This document shows positions 22,546 to 30,937 of a stretch of DNA of 35,342 bases, piece by piece (within the stretch, counting starts at the first letter, position 1; each line of letters opens with the position of its first letter). A program made the position numbers and the translations under genes. Source of the stretch: GCA-2686295 sp964402995 (GTDB taxonomy: Archaea > Nanobdellota > Nanobdellia > Woesearchaeales > GCA-2686295); the NCBI GenBank assembly GCA_964402995.1, contig CAYOEA010000012.1, positions 1 through 35,342 of the forward strand, read 5' to 3'. A model generated the notes under the pieces. It did no database searches. It was not told the origin of the DNA and worked only from the letters and a program-made list of their open reading frames with translations.

Positions 22546-23166
22546 TTAAATTCTATATTCTTTTAGAACATTATAATCAGTTGCTAAATCAACTCCAAGA
22601 TCAGTAACTAACAAATCTAATTTCTTTAAATCTTGATTAATTACTGGTTTAATATTTCTATTAGTAATTGTAAATTTAGTATCTATTTCTTCGCCAATCA
22701 TTTGAGTTGCAAATGCTATCATTTGCCGAACATAAGTTCGTTGCCTACGGATAGAATCATAAATTAATAGTTCGTCTAATTCAGGCATTATGTCGTAAGG
22801 ACCTCGCTCGAAGATTTTCTTTAAATTATTCATTGGAAGAAATTTTTGACCTTCAGATATAACCATTCCATCTTCCATGCGTGCAACTCCTTGTGGAACT
22901 ACTTTAACATTTACTTGATAATTCACAGTATTAAGAGTTATTATTTTATGAGGCGATTCTAACCATGCAGACTCAATTATTTCTTTTGCTTTGAGAGTTT
23001 CAGCTTCATATTGTTTAATTATTGCTAAACAATCATCCGATGTTGAGCCTTCAATCATCGATTCAAATAATTTATTATAGATTTTTATAACCTGATCCCC
23101 ATTTCTATATACTTCAGAATCAGCTCCTGTATCTAAGTGCTTATTTTGCATGAGTTTAAGGTCCAT
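22546..23166 (-). CDS. Kinase-fold-like protein, probably degenerate
   Basis: 206 aa from the ATG at 23166, placed 29 nt after the TATA-like TTTTTAATAA (23186-23195); a TTG 15 nt upstream is less likely. LDTGADSEVYRNGDQVIKIY (11-30) looks like a kinase N-lobe: glycine-poor loop, then VIK with K28 as the ATP-anchoring Lys. Near the end, VTDLGVDLA (about 190) resembles a DFG-type metal-binding motif. The usual HRD/HxD catalytic loop is not evident; NRNIKPVINQD is in its place. It is either a divergent small-molecule kinase or a pseudokinase. The fold assignment is inference from these two motifs. Confidence 0.5.
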   Translation of the reverse strand: MDLKLMQNKHLDTGADSEVYRNGDQVIKIYNKLFESMIEGSTSDDCLAIIKQYEAETLKAKEIIESAWLESPHKIITLNTVNYQVNVKVVPQGVARMEDGMVISEGQKFLPMNNLKKIFERGPYDIMPELDELLIYDSIRRQRTYVRQMIAFATQMIGEEIDTKFTITNRNIKPVINQDLKKLDLLVTDLGVDLATDYNVLKEYRI

Positions 23167-23210
23167 AAATAGAAGAATCAACCTCTTATTAAAAAGATAT
23201 TGTCAAATAA

Positions 23211-23909
23211 TTAAACACTGTCCCATAAAAACTCGAAATAATTTCTATAACTTTCTGCTAAGTTTGCATCTTCCATTGATACTACAAATATATTATCATT
23301 AAATGATTGTATTGCAACTTTGTTACCATAAATTATTGTTGCAACCTTGCTTTTTATATCTAAATACTTTATTTCTCGTTTTTCTTTTGGAATTGCAGAT
23401 TCAAATTTTCTTTGTTCTGCATTAACTATATATCGTGCTTTTATATTTGTTTTGAGAAATTGTTTTACTAAATTTGGGAAGTAGAATTTTAATGTTTCAA
23501 AAATATTTCCACATGCTCCAAAAACTAATATATCTTTATTTTCTAGTAATATGTCTTGCATAGAGGTTTTAATCCCTTCTTTGCCTTCATATACGACAAA
23601 ATTTGGTTTTTCAAATGCGGATAATAAATTGAGTTTTGGAATTATTTCTTTAATTTTATCCTTTTTATGATCTAGTATGTCTAAGAACTTATTTGGATTT
23701 GCAGCTTTAAAGTATTTAGTATTATTTTTCACAACGCAGCTTGCGAGCCCCATTTCAATAAGATTATCTAATTCTAAGTATACTGTGCTTTTATTAATCC
23801 TAGTTAATTTAGAAATCCTTGGAGCTGTTCCTTCTTTAATTTTAACCAGAGTTATATATACTTCTGTCTCTCGTTCATTTAGTCCAAAGTCTCTAATTGC
23901 TTCGTGCAT
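23211..23909 (-). CDS. TrmB-family transcriptional regulator
   Basis: 232 aa from the ATG at 23909, 29 nt after the TATA-like TTTATATT (23931-23938); the ATG at 23915 is only 23 nt away. Residues about 5-70 are the TrmB winged helix: FGLNERETEVYITLVKIKEGTAPRISKLTRINKSTVY and LDNLIEMGLA. The remainder (PNFVVYEGKEGIKTSMQDIL, ILVFGACGN, ARYIVNAE) is a PLD-like/TrmB C-terminal domain without the sugar-binding extension of TrmB sensu stricto. Such proteins regulate sugar or metabolic genes; the target here is unknown. It is divergent from the TVP38-like gene. Confidence 0.8.
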   Translation of the reverse strand: MHEAIRDFGLNERETEVYITLVKIKEGTAPRISKLTRINKSTVYLELDNLIEMGLASCVVKNNTKYFKAANPNKFLDILDHKKDKIKEIIPKLNLLSAFEKPNFVVYEGKEGIKTSMQDILLENKDILVFGACGNIFETLKFYFPNLVKQFLKTNIKARYIVNAEQRKFESAIPKEKREIKYLDIKSKVATIIYGNKVAIQSFNDNIFVVSMEDANLAESYRNYFEFLWDSV

Positions 23910-24037
23910 AATCATAGAATCATAGGTAAGAATATAAAGGTTGTTACTTTCTGACGACTCCAGTATATTAATACCTTAATCTTTCTAAAACATAATGAAA
24001 ATTACAGAAAACGTGAACTTTCATTTAAACAAATAAA

Positions 24038-24706
24038 ATGAAAATATCGAAAAGCACAATTAAAAGCATATTTTACATCATAGCATATTTGCTATTTGTA
24101 ACAGTTGTATGGTATTGGATATCTTCATTCTTGGTCGATAAGGAGGCTGTTAGCACCATAGTTTCAAGTTTTGGTATATTTGGACCTATAATTTTTATGC
24201 TCATTCAAATCGCTCAAAATATAGTTGCACCAATAGCACATTATCCAATATTACTCGCAGGAGGTCTTATTTTTGGTCCTTTGATGGGATTCGTATATAA
24301 TTGGATTGGAACAGTAATAGGAACCTATATAATCATACTATTAACAAAAAAGTATGGACGCCCTCTTGTTAAACGAATGGTTAATAGGAAATTTATAGCT
24401 AAATATGATCATTTAATAAAAAAACTCAGTCCTTTTGGTTTATTCATAATATATTTCTTGCCAGTTTTCCCAGATGATGAAATAACCTACTTAATTGGTC
24501 TATCAAATATGTCTACAAGAAATATTTTCTTAGCCATAATACTTGGAAAAACAGGCGGCGCGACTTTAAGCATAATGGGTTATGATCCAATAAATGGCGC
24601 AGTTCCAACAATTATAATTAATGCAATCATATTAGCCATTGGCGCAATAATCTATTTTTGGAAAAACATATTGAACTTATTCAAAATAAAAAGATTTACA
24701 TATTGA
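24038..24706 (+). CDS. TVP38/TMEM64 (DedA-like, SNARE_assoc) membrane protein
   Basis: 222 aa with about 5-6 hydrophobic segments. The family signature is clear: re-entrant loop region AGGLIFGPLMGFVYNWIGTVIGTYIIILLTKKYG (two pieces, about 75-107) and the second loop LPVFPDDEITYLIGL (about 141-155) with acidic residues after Pro, as in DedA/VTT proteins linked to lipid scrambling and proton-dependent transport. A 13-codon frame (23995-24036) ends one base before this ATG and might act as a leader, but it is unsupported otherwise. Confidence 0.85.
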   Translation: MKISKSTIKSIFYIIAYLLFVTVVWYWISSFLVDKEAVSTIVSSFGIFGPIIFMLIQIAQNIVAPIAHYPILLAGGLIFGPLMGFVYNWIGTVIGTYIIILLTKKYGRPLVKRMVNRKFIAKYDHLIKKLSPFGLFIIYFLPVFPDDEITYLIGLSNMSTRNIFLAIILGKTGGATLSIMGYDPINGAVPTIIINAIILAIGAIIYFWKNILNLFKIKRFTY

Positions 24707-24716
24707 ATAAATTGAT

Positions 24717-25334
24717 TTATTTCAGTGTAACTTTAGGTTTTGCATCGTATGCTTTAATTGAATTTTCTAAGAAAAACTTATTTGTTAATTTAATAAATTC
24801 AACAGTTTCAGCCCAATAAGGTTGATTTAATCTGTGCTCAGCCATTGCTAATTGCGTATTAAGTGCTGTTTGCTCTAAAATTGCAATGCTTGGATTCGTG
24901 TTCCAAAAAGAACTTTTAGCCCTATCCAATACATCGTATCCATGTCCGATAAATTCATGATCCATGCCTGTTTGGTTAAATATGTGATAAAATTCTTCTT
25001 CTGGAATTGAATTCATTGTTCTAATTATTGATGCCAGCATACCTTCATTCGTTCCCGCATCTCTAAACTTTTTTGAAAATAATTTGTTACGTTCATCCAA
25101 GTCATAAGTTGCAACATTGTTACTAAGAACATTAACTTGTAATGGGTAATTCGGATGTTTAGAACTTGATAGAAAACCAAACAGTTCACCAGCTACAGAC
25201 TGATCGTAAATTTCAATACAAGCCCAGTTATTTAATCGTTCCATAATTTCTTTATCAGGTAACAATCCCTTTGCAACTATATATGAGTCTTCTTTTAGTT
25301 TTTCTAAGTATTCTCGTGTTAATCTAGGTTTCAT
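24717..25334 (-). CDS. Unknown His-containing helical protein
   Basis: 205 aa, soluble, not recognised. MDHEFIGHGYDVLD (about 124-137) contains two His and a Glu in helix-compatible spacing (H-E-X3-H), and LNTQLAMAEH follows about 35 residues later, which could form a metal site; this is not a standard HExxH zincin. Its ATG overlaps the stop of the methyltransferase gene by 4 nt, so it is the third gene of the HAD-methyltransferase operon. Confidence 0.65.
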   Translation of the reverse strand: MKPRLTREYLEKLKEDSYIVAKGLLPDKEIMERLNNWACIEIYDQSVAGELFGFLSSSKHPNYPLQVNVLSNNVATYDLDERNKLFSKKFRDAGTNEGMLASIIRTMNSIPEEEFYHIFNQTGMDHEFIGHGYDVLDRAKSSFWNTNPSIAILEQTALNTQLAMAEHRLNQPYWAETVEFIKLTNKFFLENSIKAYDAKPKVTLK

Positions 25335-25996
25335 TTTCGCTCCATGATGGCATATTTAAAAACAAAAGGAGTTAATATTTTATCATATTCCGCCAGCTTA
25401 TGTATGTGGAATTGTTTGTCAAATAAGTTAGTTATATCTTTGTCAGAAAAAAAGTGATTATATAGCCCTGTTTTTTCTGCTTTGATTATTTTTTCTGTTT
25501 TAGGATATGTTCCTTGAACAAACCCTGTATTTGTACTGAATGTTGATAAATAAAACATCGTGCCTTTTTTTGAGATTTTAAGAATATTATCAATATACAC
25601 TTCATGTTCTTTTGGCAATAAATGATGGAAACAACCTGCATCTACAATTACATCAAATAATACATCTGATTTAAAATCTAAAGATGAATCTACGAATAGT
25701 TTAACTTCAAGACCTGCATCTTTAACCTTTTGTTTTGCAGTTTCAATAGCAGATTCGGATATATCGAATCCATGAGTTTCGAATCCTTGTTTTGCAAGCA
25801 TGATTGAATGTCTAGCATTACCGCATCCAATATCTAAAGATTTTCCTGTTATTTGATTTTGTTTTAGAAATTCTGCAAAAACTTCCTTCCCTATAGAAGG
25901 TTTTAATTTAGTGAAATGTCCAGGATGAAGTATTGATTCGTCACCAAGTTCACTCCAAAACGGTTCATACCAAGCTATTTCATTTCTTCTTGCCAT
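25331..25996 (-). CDS. Class I SAM-dependent methyltransferase
   Basis: 221 aa. The SAM-binding Rossmann fold shows motif I LDIGCGNARHS (about 54-64), the acidic end of strand 2 GFDISESAIETAKQKV (about 75-90), and motif IV-like DVIVDAGCFHHLL (about 115-127). The N-terminus WYEPFWSELG resembles thiopurine/tellurite-type (TPMT/TehB-like) methyltransferases; the substrate is unknown. The start lies 1 nt after the stop of the HAD-like gene and the stop overlaps the next gene, so the three form a tight operon. Confidence 0.85.
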   Translation of the reverse strand: MARRNEIAWYEPFWSELGDESILHPGHFTKLKPSIGKEVFAEFLKQNQITGKSLDIGCGNARHSIMLAKQGFETHGFDISESAIETAKQKVKDAGLEVKLFVDSSLDFKSDVLFDVIVDAGCFHHLLPKEHEVYIDNILKISKKGTMFYLSTFSTNTGFVQGTYPKTEKIIKAEKTGLYNHFFSDKDITNLFDKQFHIHKLAEYDKILTPFVFKYAIMERK

Positions 25997-25997
25997 T

Positions 25998-27869
25998 TTA
26001 TTTCAATAATTTTTCTACAACGTGATAATCTCTTTGAAATATTTGTGTTCGAACTGAAAAATGAGTGTAATCTCCAACTTTCAGCCCTGCATCATTAGCA
26101 ATCTTTTTCTGTAATTGAACAGCTGCATATATATCAGGCGCAAGTGCTCTTGTTGCATCATTTGTCCTCATTATAGCAGTCATACTTAGTTTCCCATCTT
26201 GAACATAGAAGTCTAATGCGTGATGACATGGTTGTGCGTTACCCCAATTTGTTTTCAATACATCTGATGGTTCTGCAACTGTTAAGTGTGCACGCCTAGT
26301 CTGCGAACTATTAGCTAACTTTTCCACTACATCATTTATTTGCGGTTCTATTCTTGCCCAAATATCATAATCAAATTGATCTGCGCATGCTATACCCATA
26401 AATTGATTAACATAATTAGTGTTAATTTCTTCATTTATTGCTTCGTTAACTAGTGGCTTTAGATTGCCAACATTATTTATCTTAAAACTAATATTTTTTG
26501 TTTCTTTTGCAAGTTCTCCTTTTTCACTTTTATATTCTACATTGTCTGCAAGAACTGTTTGTATAACATATTTTTGTGCATCTGCAAGATTAGTAAATTC
26601 AGAAATTTCAGTGTTTTCTTGCTCACTAAAGATTGTTTTGCTTAGCCAAGATTGATTTTCAGGACTCACTCTTTCGCCATAACTTGCAACAACACTTTCT
26701 AATACTGCTCTATTATTTCCAATTACTGAGTCTATTTTCTCCCTATTTCTATATACATCTACTTCAGTTCCTTCTATTGTTTTAAAGACTACAAAACTTA
26801 TATCTTCAGGCACAAATGGGCTTGAATAAACTCTTCGAGCGCTTGTTTTATGCATGAAATTTATTGATTGATCTCTTGTTCCTGTTTCAATTAAATTATT
26901 TTCAAGAGATTTTATTTGAATATTTTTTGTTCTTGTTTGCGCGTCCAATTCTTCACATGGTTTAAATACGCTAGGTGTTCCGCTAGTATAAATTGTATTT
27001 ATGCCTGTTCCCCTAATATTTTTTAAGAATTCATTAACTCCTGGTTTATTTGTAAGTAAAGGGCCTATTGCTGCAAACTTATCTAAAAGTCCAGAATAAT
27101 TTTCAGGATTTTCATCATACACTAATAAAACTGAATCACTAGCAGGATTTCCCAGTAATACATTACCAGGCAATATTCTTTCTTGATTTGCTTCAATTGC
27201 ACTTTCAATGCTCATTGTTGCAAAGTATTCGTAGAGTTGGTCTAAATCAAATGACGCACTAAAATGTCTTCCATGTGGTGAATTTACTGCAATACTAGGC
27301 ATTACTTTTGCAAGTGGAATACTTCCTTCTCCTGAGCCTATAAATAAGCAATCTTTTAGTCTTACGCCTGATGTGTTTGCAATTGTTCTTGCAAAATTAA
27401 CTTTGTGCGAATAATCAGTATTTAAAGTATGTACTGATGCTAGTTTTCCATCAATAAAGTGAGGATTTGCTTGAGAAATTGATTGATCCAAACCTGCTAA
27501 ATAACTAGCAGCAAGGTCAGTAGTTGCAAATCCGCCCGAAATAAGCGCAGTTCCAGCACCCATTGAATTGATTTTTTGCATCATTTCAATTGCACCCGCT
27601 CTAAGTTGATACTCGTCAGAAATTGCAGTTAAAGCACTAATAGGTAGTTTTGCATCAATTAATACTTGATTTGATAAATGAGCCCATACAGGCGCAGAAA
27701 ATTTCTTTTTTCGAAAGTCTTTTCTAAGTTCATGATATGATTTGGTTTCGTCTACAGCCTCGAAAGAATTAGTCCAAATTGTATTGCCTGCATTAAGTCC
27801 TTTACTAATTAAAGGGCTTATGCTACCAAAAATAACTAGCTTAGGAATAAAATTAGTCGGCAAACTCAT
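25998..27869 (-). CDS. Double HAD-like protein with degenerate active site
   Basis: 623 aa from the ATG at 27869. An ATG 60 nt upstream would add a hydrophobic segment, but a TATA box (27891-27899) lies inside that extension, 30 nt before 27869, so the protein is most likely soluble. The first module reads like a SerB-type HAD phosphatase: LVIFGSISPL (11-20) where DXDXT should be, LISGGF (S111, motif II), K156 (motif III) and IGSGEGSIPLAK (177-188) in place of GDGXND. The nucleophile Asp is missing. A second HAD-like module (about 240-300) has LLVYDENPE and NTIYTSGTPS. Residues about 360-620 are unknown. It leads the operon with the methyltransferase. Confidence 0.6.
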   Translation of the reverse strand: MSLPTNFIPKLVIFGSISPLISKGLNAGNTIWTNSFEAVDETKSYHELRKDFRKKKFSAPVWAHLSNQVLIDAKLPISALTAISDEYQLRAGAIEMMQKINSMGAGTALISGGFATTDLAASYLAGLDQSISQANPHFIDGKLASVHTLNTDYSHKVNFARTIANTSGVRLKDCLFIGSGEGSIPLAKVMPSIAVNSPHGRHFSASFDLDQLYEYFATMSIESAIEANQERILPGNVLLGNPASDSVLLVYDENPENYSGLLDKFAAIGPLLTNKPGVNEFLKNIRGTGINTIYTSGTPSVFKPCEELDAQTRTKNIQIKSLENNLIETGTRDQSINFMHKTSARRVYSSPFVPEDISFVVFKTIEGTEVDVYRNREKIDSVIGNNRAVLESVVASYGERVSPENQSWLSKTIFSEQENTEISEFTNLADAQKYVIQTVLADNVEYKSEKGELAKETKNISFKINNVGNLKPLVNEAINEEINTNYVNQFMGIACADQFDYDIWARIEPQINDVVEKLANSSQTRRAHLTVAEPSDVLKTNWGNAQPCHHALDFYVQDGKLSMTAIMRTNDATRALAPDIYAAVQLQKKIANDAGLKVGDYTHFSVRTQIFQRDYHVVEKLLK

Positions 27870-27890
27870 GCTGAAAAGAAGCACAATTAA

Positions 27891-27899
27891 TATATAAAA
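27891..27899 (-). promoter_or_regulatory. TATA box inside the annotated 5' extension of the HAD-like gene
   Basis: TTTTATATA on the minus strand, 30 nt from the ATG at 27869. It moves the start 60 nt inward and removes an apparent membrane segment. Confidence 0.65.
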
Positions 27900-27969
27900 C
27901 TTTCTATTTTTACCACTATATAGTGGCAATTACTTCTTGTTTAACTATTTCAGCACAAAATCATTCGAA

Positions 27970-30234
27970 TCAGACGTGTTCAATATCAGTATTCAAAGAG
28001 ACTTCATTGCTTAAAGTATAAATATCCTCTAAAGACAATTTATGAACATCGTTAAGACCGTTAATTCTTGCAAAACTTTCAAGCTCATTCTTCGTAGCTT
28101 CATAGAAATTTACAAAGCGTTCAACTGATTTATCAATAACAAATCGTTTTCTAAGTTCTGGATCTTGAGTGGTTATTCCAACAGGACATTTCCCAGTATG
28201 ACAAATTTTGTATTGTTGACAACCAATTGCTATGAGTGACGCTGTTGCTAATGCAATTACATCCGCACCTAAAGCTAAAGCTTTTGCAATATCTGTACTA
28301 TCTCTAAATCCGCCTGTGACGCAAAGTGTAACTTTACTTTTTTGTTTATCAAGATATTGTCTAGCGCGTCTTATCGCGAATATTGGCGGAACACAAACAT
28401 TATCTTTGATGTATGTAAGTGCAGCCCCTGTAGCTCCTCCACGACAGTCAATAGTTATAAAATCAGGTTTAGAATAAAGTGCAACTTCAATATCTTTCTC
28501 AATATTACCTGCTGAAAATTTAACACCTATAGGTTTTCCGCCAGTAACTTTTCTAAGTTCATCAACTTCTGCCTTTAAGTCTTCTTTACTGTTAATATCG
28601 AAATGCCTTCCAGGAGATATGAAATCTTCACCTTGTTTAATTCCTCTAATCTTAGCAATTTCAGGAGTTATCTTTTCTTTTGGAAGATGACCTCCAATTC
28701 CAGGTTTTGCAGCTTGACCAATTTTTATTTCAATAGCGTCAGCTTTCTTTATAGCATCAACTTTATGATTAAATGATGCGGTTCCAACCTCGTAAATATA
28801 TTTGTAAGCATTTGCTTGTTCTTCAGGAAGCATTCCTCCTTCGCCAGAACACATGACTGTTTTTACTTTACTAGAACCTTTTGCAAGTGCAATCTTTGCT
28901 TCTTTTGATAAAGCTCCAAATGACATGTGAGACACATAAAATGGAATATCTATCACTAAAGGTTTTTTAGCATTAGGTCCTATGATTGTTTTAGTATTAA
29001 CTTTTTCATCTCCATTCAAAGGCATTTTGTGAAGTTGTGCACCTCTAAATAAAATTGTTTCAAAGTCAGGAAATGTCTTTAGCGTTCTCATAGCTGAGAT
29101 TTCACTTTTTCCACCTTTTGCAAGATTTTGTAAACGTGCAAATTTAGGATCAAATTCATCTTTATTTCGAGTCCATTCAGCTAAATATTCATTTGAAGTT
29201 TTAGTTTCAATCGGAATTTCTGATTCGTCCATAGCTTTATTTGAGACCATAACCTTATCACCCTCAATATTAACTTTGTGCGCAGGAACTTTATCATCAT
29301 ACCCCGCAGGTGCTTTTCCTGTTATTGGATCATATTCCCAACCGTGCCAAGGACAAACAACATGACCATTCTTAATTTCGCCTTCTGCAAGAGGGCCTCC
29401 TTGATGTGCGCATTTATGAGATATTGCGCCAATTTGACCTTTAAATTTAAACATTGCAAGTTTCGTGCCTTTAACTTCTACAAGTTTTCCTTTTCCTTCT
29501 TCAAAATCATTTGTAGATCCTACTTTGACAAAATCATCACTAGTAGGTTTTTCTTCAACAGGAGCTGAAAATTCTTCTCCAACAGTAGCTTTAGCACCTT
29601 CAATTTGTGCATCGTTCTTATTTAATCCATCATTAAATTTAGAATACCAATGGTTTCCATCACAAAAAGGTTTATTTTTTGATTTACCACAACGACACAA
29701 AGCAAAATGTTCATGTGATGCAGGTTTATCTTCATCTTCAAAGTTTTTATTTCCAAAAACAAAATAAGGGCCGTTCCTAGTAACTTTTATGCCTGGATTT
29801 TCATGAAATATATTGTATAGTTTGCCATCAATAGAATAAGATAGTGCGCCAGAAGGACATTCTTTAATTTGATTTATTACTTTAAGTTTAGATTCTTTAT
29901 TAGAATCAATCCAAGGCTCTTTCTTCATTCTGAAAGCTTTTGGAAGTCCACTCGTGCAAAAACCAACATGAGCGCAAATTCCTCTGTCATCATGAACTGT
30001 AATTTCTTTTCCTTTATACTCATCATCTTTTCTTGCTTGACGATCAGCTAGTTTCTTATCAGTCCAAGAAATCTTAACATGAGTGCCATCGCAAAATGGT
30101 TTAGTTTTAGATTCACCGCAACGACATAGAGCATAATCTTTGCCAGAGTCAATAATTTTTCCTTTAGAATCTTTAAGTGGTAATTCTTTAATTAATATAG
30201 GTCCATCTTTTAGAGTTTTAATTTTCATCATCAT
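27970..30234 (-). CDS. CDGSH-ferredoxin-CDGSH-Rieske-glutamate synthase fusion
   Basis: 754 aa with five cofactor modules in a row: CDGSH-type [2Fe-2S] site C37/C39/C48/H52; a divergent ferredoxin-like domain with C87, C93 and C126; a second CDGSH site C180/C182/C191/H195; a Rieske [2Fe-2S] domain with C275-X-H277 and C294-X2-H297; then, from about 370, the FMN domain of glutamate synthase (SHMSFGALS, SGEGGMLPEE, KIGQAAKPGIGGHLP, CRGGATGAA) with the Fe-S cysteines C672, C678 and C683 (ICHTGKCPVG). The glutaminase domain of GltB is absent, so ammonia or another substrate must be used. The Fe-S modules could replace GltD as electron input. The start follows AGGTGA with a short leader. Confidence 0.88.
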   Translation of the reverse strand: MMMKIKTLKDGPILIKELPLKDSKGKIIDSGKDYALCRCGESKTKPFCDGTHVKISWTDKKLADRQARKDDEYKGKEITVHDDRGICAHVGFCTSGLPKAFRMKKEPWIDSNKESKLKVINQIKECPSGALSYSIDGKLYNIFHENPGIKVTRNGPYFVFGNKNFEDEDKPASHEHFALCRCGKSKNKPFCDGNHWYSKFNDGLNKNDAQIEGAKATVGEEFSAPVEEKPTSDDFVKVGSTNDFEEGKGKLVEVKGTKLAMFKFKGQIGAISHKCAHQGGPLAEGEIKNGHVVCPWHGWEYDPITGKAPAGYDDKVPAHKVNIEGDKVMVSNKAMDESEIPIETKTSNEYLAEWTRNKDEFDPKFARLQNLAKGGKSEISAMRTLKTFPDFETILFRGAQLHKMPLNGDEKVNTKTIIGPNAKKPLVIDIPFYVSHMSFGALSKEAKIALAKGSSKVKTVMCSGEGGMLPEEQANAYKYIYEVGTASFNHKVDAIKKADAIEIKIGQAAKPGIGGHLPKEKITPEIAKIRGIKQGEDFISPGRHFDINSKEDLKAEVDELRKVTGGKPIGVKFSAGNIEKDIEVALYSKPDFITIDCRGGATGAALTYIKDNVCVPPIFAIRRARQYLDKQKSKVTLCVTGGFRDSTDIAKALALGADVIALATASLIAIGCQQYKICHTGKCPVGITTQDPELRKRFVIDKSVERFVNFYEATKNELESFARINGLNDVHKLSLEDIYTLSNEVSLNTDIEHV

Positions 30235-30366
30235 AATTCACCTTTTCCCAAGATAAATAACGAATTAGACTGTTAATAAACTTTCTTGTTGATTGTCAAA
30301 ACTAAGTTTCATGTTAGAATAAAAATTATAGATATAGAATTTAAGTTAAAAAGTTAGAAAAGAAAA

Positions 30367-30621
30367 TTATTCGATTTTAACTGTTTGGGCAATAGCTTGA
30401 CCTGGCATACCTGTTTCGAAAAGAACTCTTAATGCACCTTTGTTACCATGAGCAGATCTGATTTCGCCTTTGATATCTCTTTTACCGGTGTTAAAAAGAA
30501 CTGTTTTTCCTACAAGTTTCTCAGCATCTTCTTTAGTTTTAACTGATTCCACGACCACAATCATTTGATTATCATAAGTGTGGTGTCTTGCTCTTCTGAA
30601 ATTTGAAATTGTTCCGTTCAT
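30367..30621 (-). CDS. rpl35ae: Ribosomal protein eL33 (L35Ae)
   Basis: 84 aa from the ATG at 30621. An ATG 93 nt upstream gives 115 aa, but the extension is not part of the family and a TATA box (30645-30653) lies inside it, 32 nt before 30621. The family core is clear: NGTISNFRRARHHTYDNQMI, KLVGKTVLFNT, IKGEIRSAHGNKGALRVLFE, GMPGQA. It binds 23S rRNA in the large subunit and is restricted to archaea and eukaryotes, so it is strong evidence for an archaeal window. It is divergent from the tRNA pair. Confidence 0.95.
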   Translation of the reverse strand: MNGTISNFRRARHHTYDNQMIVVVESVKTKEDAEKLVGKTVLFNTGKRDIKGEIRSAHGNKGALRVLFETGMPGQAIAQTVKIE

Positions 30622-30644
30622 AATGTATTGAGAATTGCCAATCC

Positions 30645-30653
30645 CTTTATAAA
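30645..30653 (-). promoter_or_regulatory. TATA box deciding the eL33 start
   Basis: TTTATAAAG on the minus strand, 32 nt before the ATG at 30621. It confirms the short, family-length form. Confidence 0.75.
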
Positions 30654-30738
30654 TATTACTATGAACTGGTCGATATTGAATAAAAAGACAGTCAATAGTC
30701 GATGATTTATTCAAATTAAAACATAGGAATAAAGAAAA

Positions 30739-30747
30739 TTATATAAA
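30739..30747 (+). promoter_or_regulatory. TATA box of the tRNA-Val/tRNA-Gly pair
   Basis: TTATATAAA, 43 nt (upstream edge) before the first base of tRNA-Val. It leaves a short 5' leader. The two tRNAs are 11 nt apart and probably share it. Confidence 0.65.
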
Positions 30748-30781
30748 TGACCTACTTTTCTGAAAAGCTACGAGATAACAC

Positions 30782-30854
30782 GGGCCTGTAGTCTAGTGGC
30801 TATGACGTTGCCCTTACAAGGCGAAGGTCGTCGGTTCGATTCCGGCCAGGCCCA
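30782..30854 (+). tRNA. tRNA-Val(UAC)
   Basis: 73-nt cloverleaf: acceptor GGGCCTG/CAGGCCC with discriminator A, anticodon stem TTGCC/GGCGA with loop CTTACAA (anticodon UAC), T arm GTCGG-TTCGATT-CCGGC. No intron and no encoded CCA. First of a two-tRNA transcript. Confidence 0.95.
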
Positions 30855-30865
30855 TACATTATCTT

Positions 30866-30937
30866 GCGGTGGTAGTATAGTGGTTAGTATTCGGCCTTGC
30901 CAAGGCTGTGACCCGAGTTCAAATCTCGGTCACCGCA
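30866..30937 (+). tRNA. tRNA-Gly(GCC)
   Basis: 72-nt cloverleaf: acceptor GCGGTGG/TCACCGC with discriminator A, anticodon stem CGGCC/GGCTG with loop TTGCCAA (anticodon GCC), T arm CCGAG-TTCAAAT-CTCGG. No CCA encoded. Its last 16 bases and two following T residues are repeated exactly at 31023-31040 and with two changes at 31143-31160. Confidence 0.95.

Noticed and set aside
23995..24036. 13-codon leader frame before the TVP38-like gene
   Set aside because: It could be a leader peptide but has no ribosome-binding site, TATA spacing or regulatory codon pattern.
25998..27929. Membrane-anchored form of the HAD-like protein
   Set aside because: The hydrophobic N-terminal extension overlaps the promoter, and the TATA spacing points to the inner ATG.
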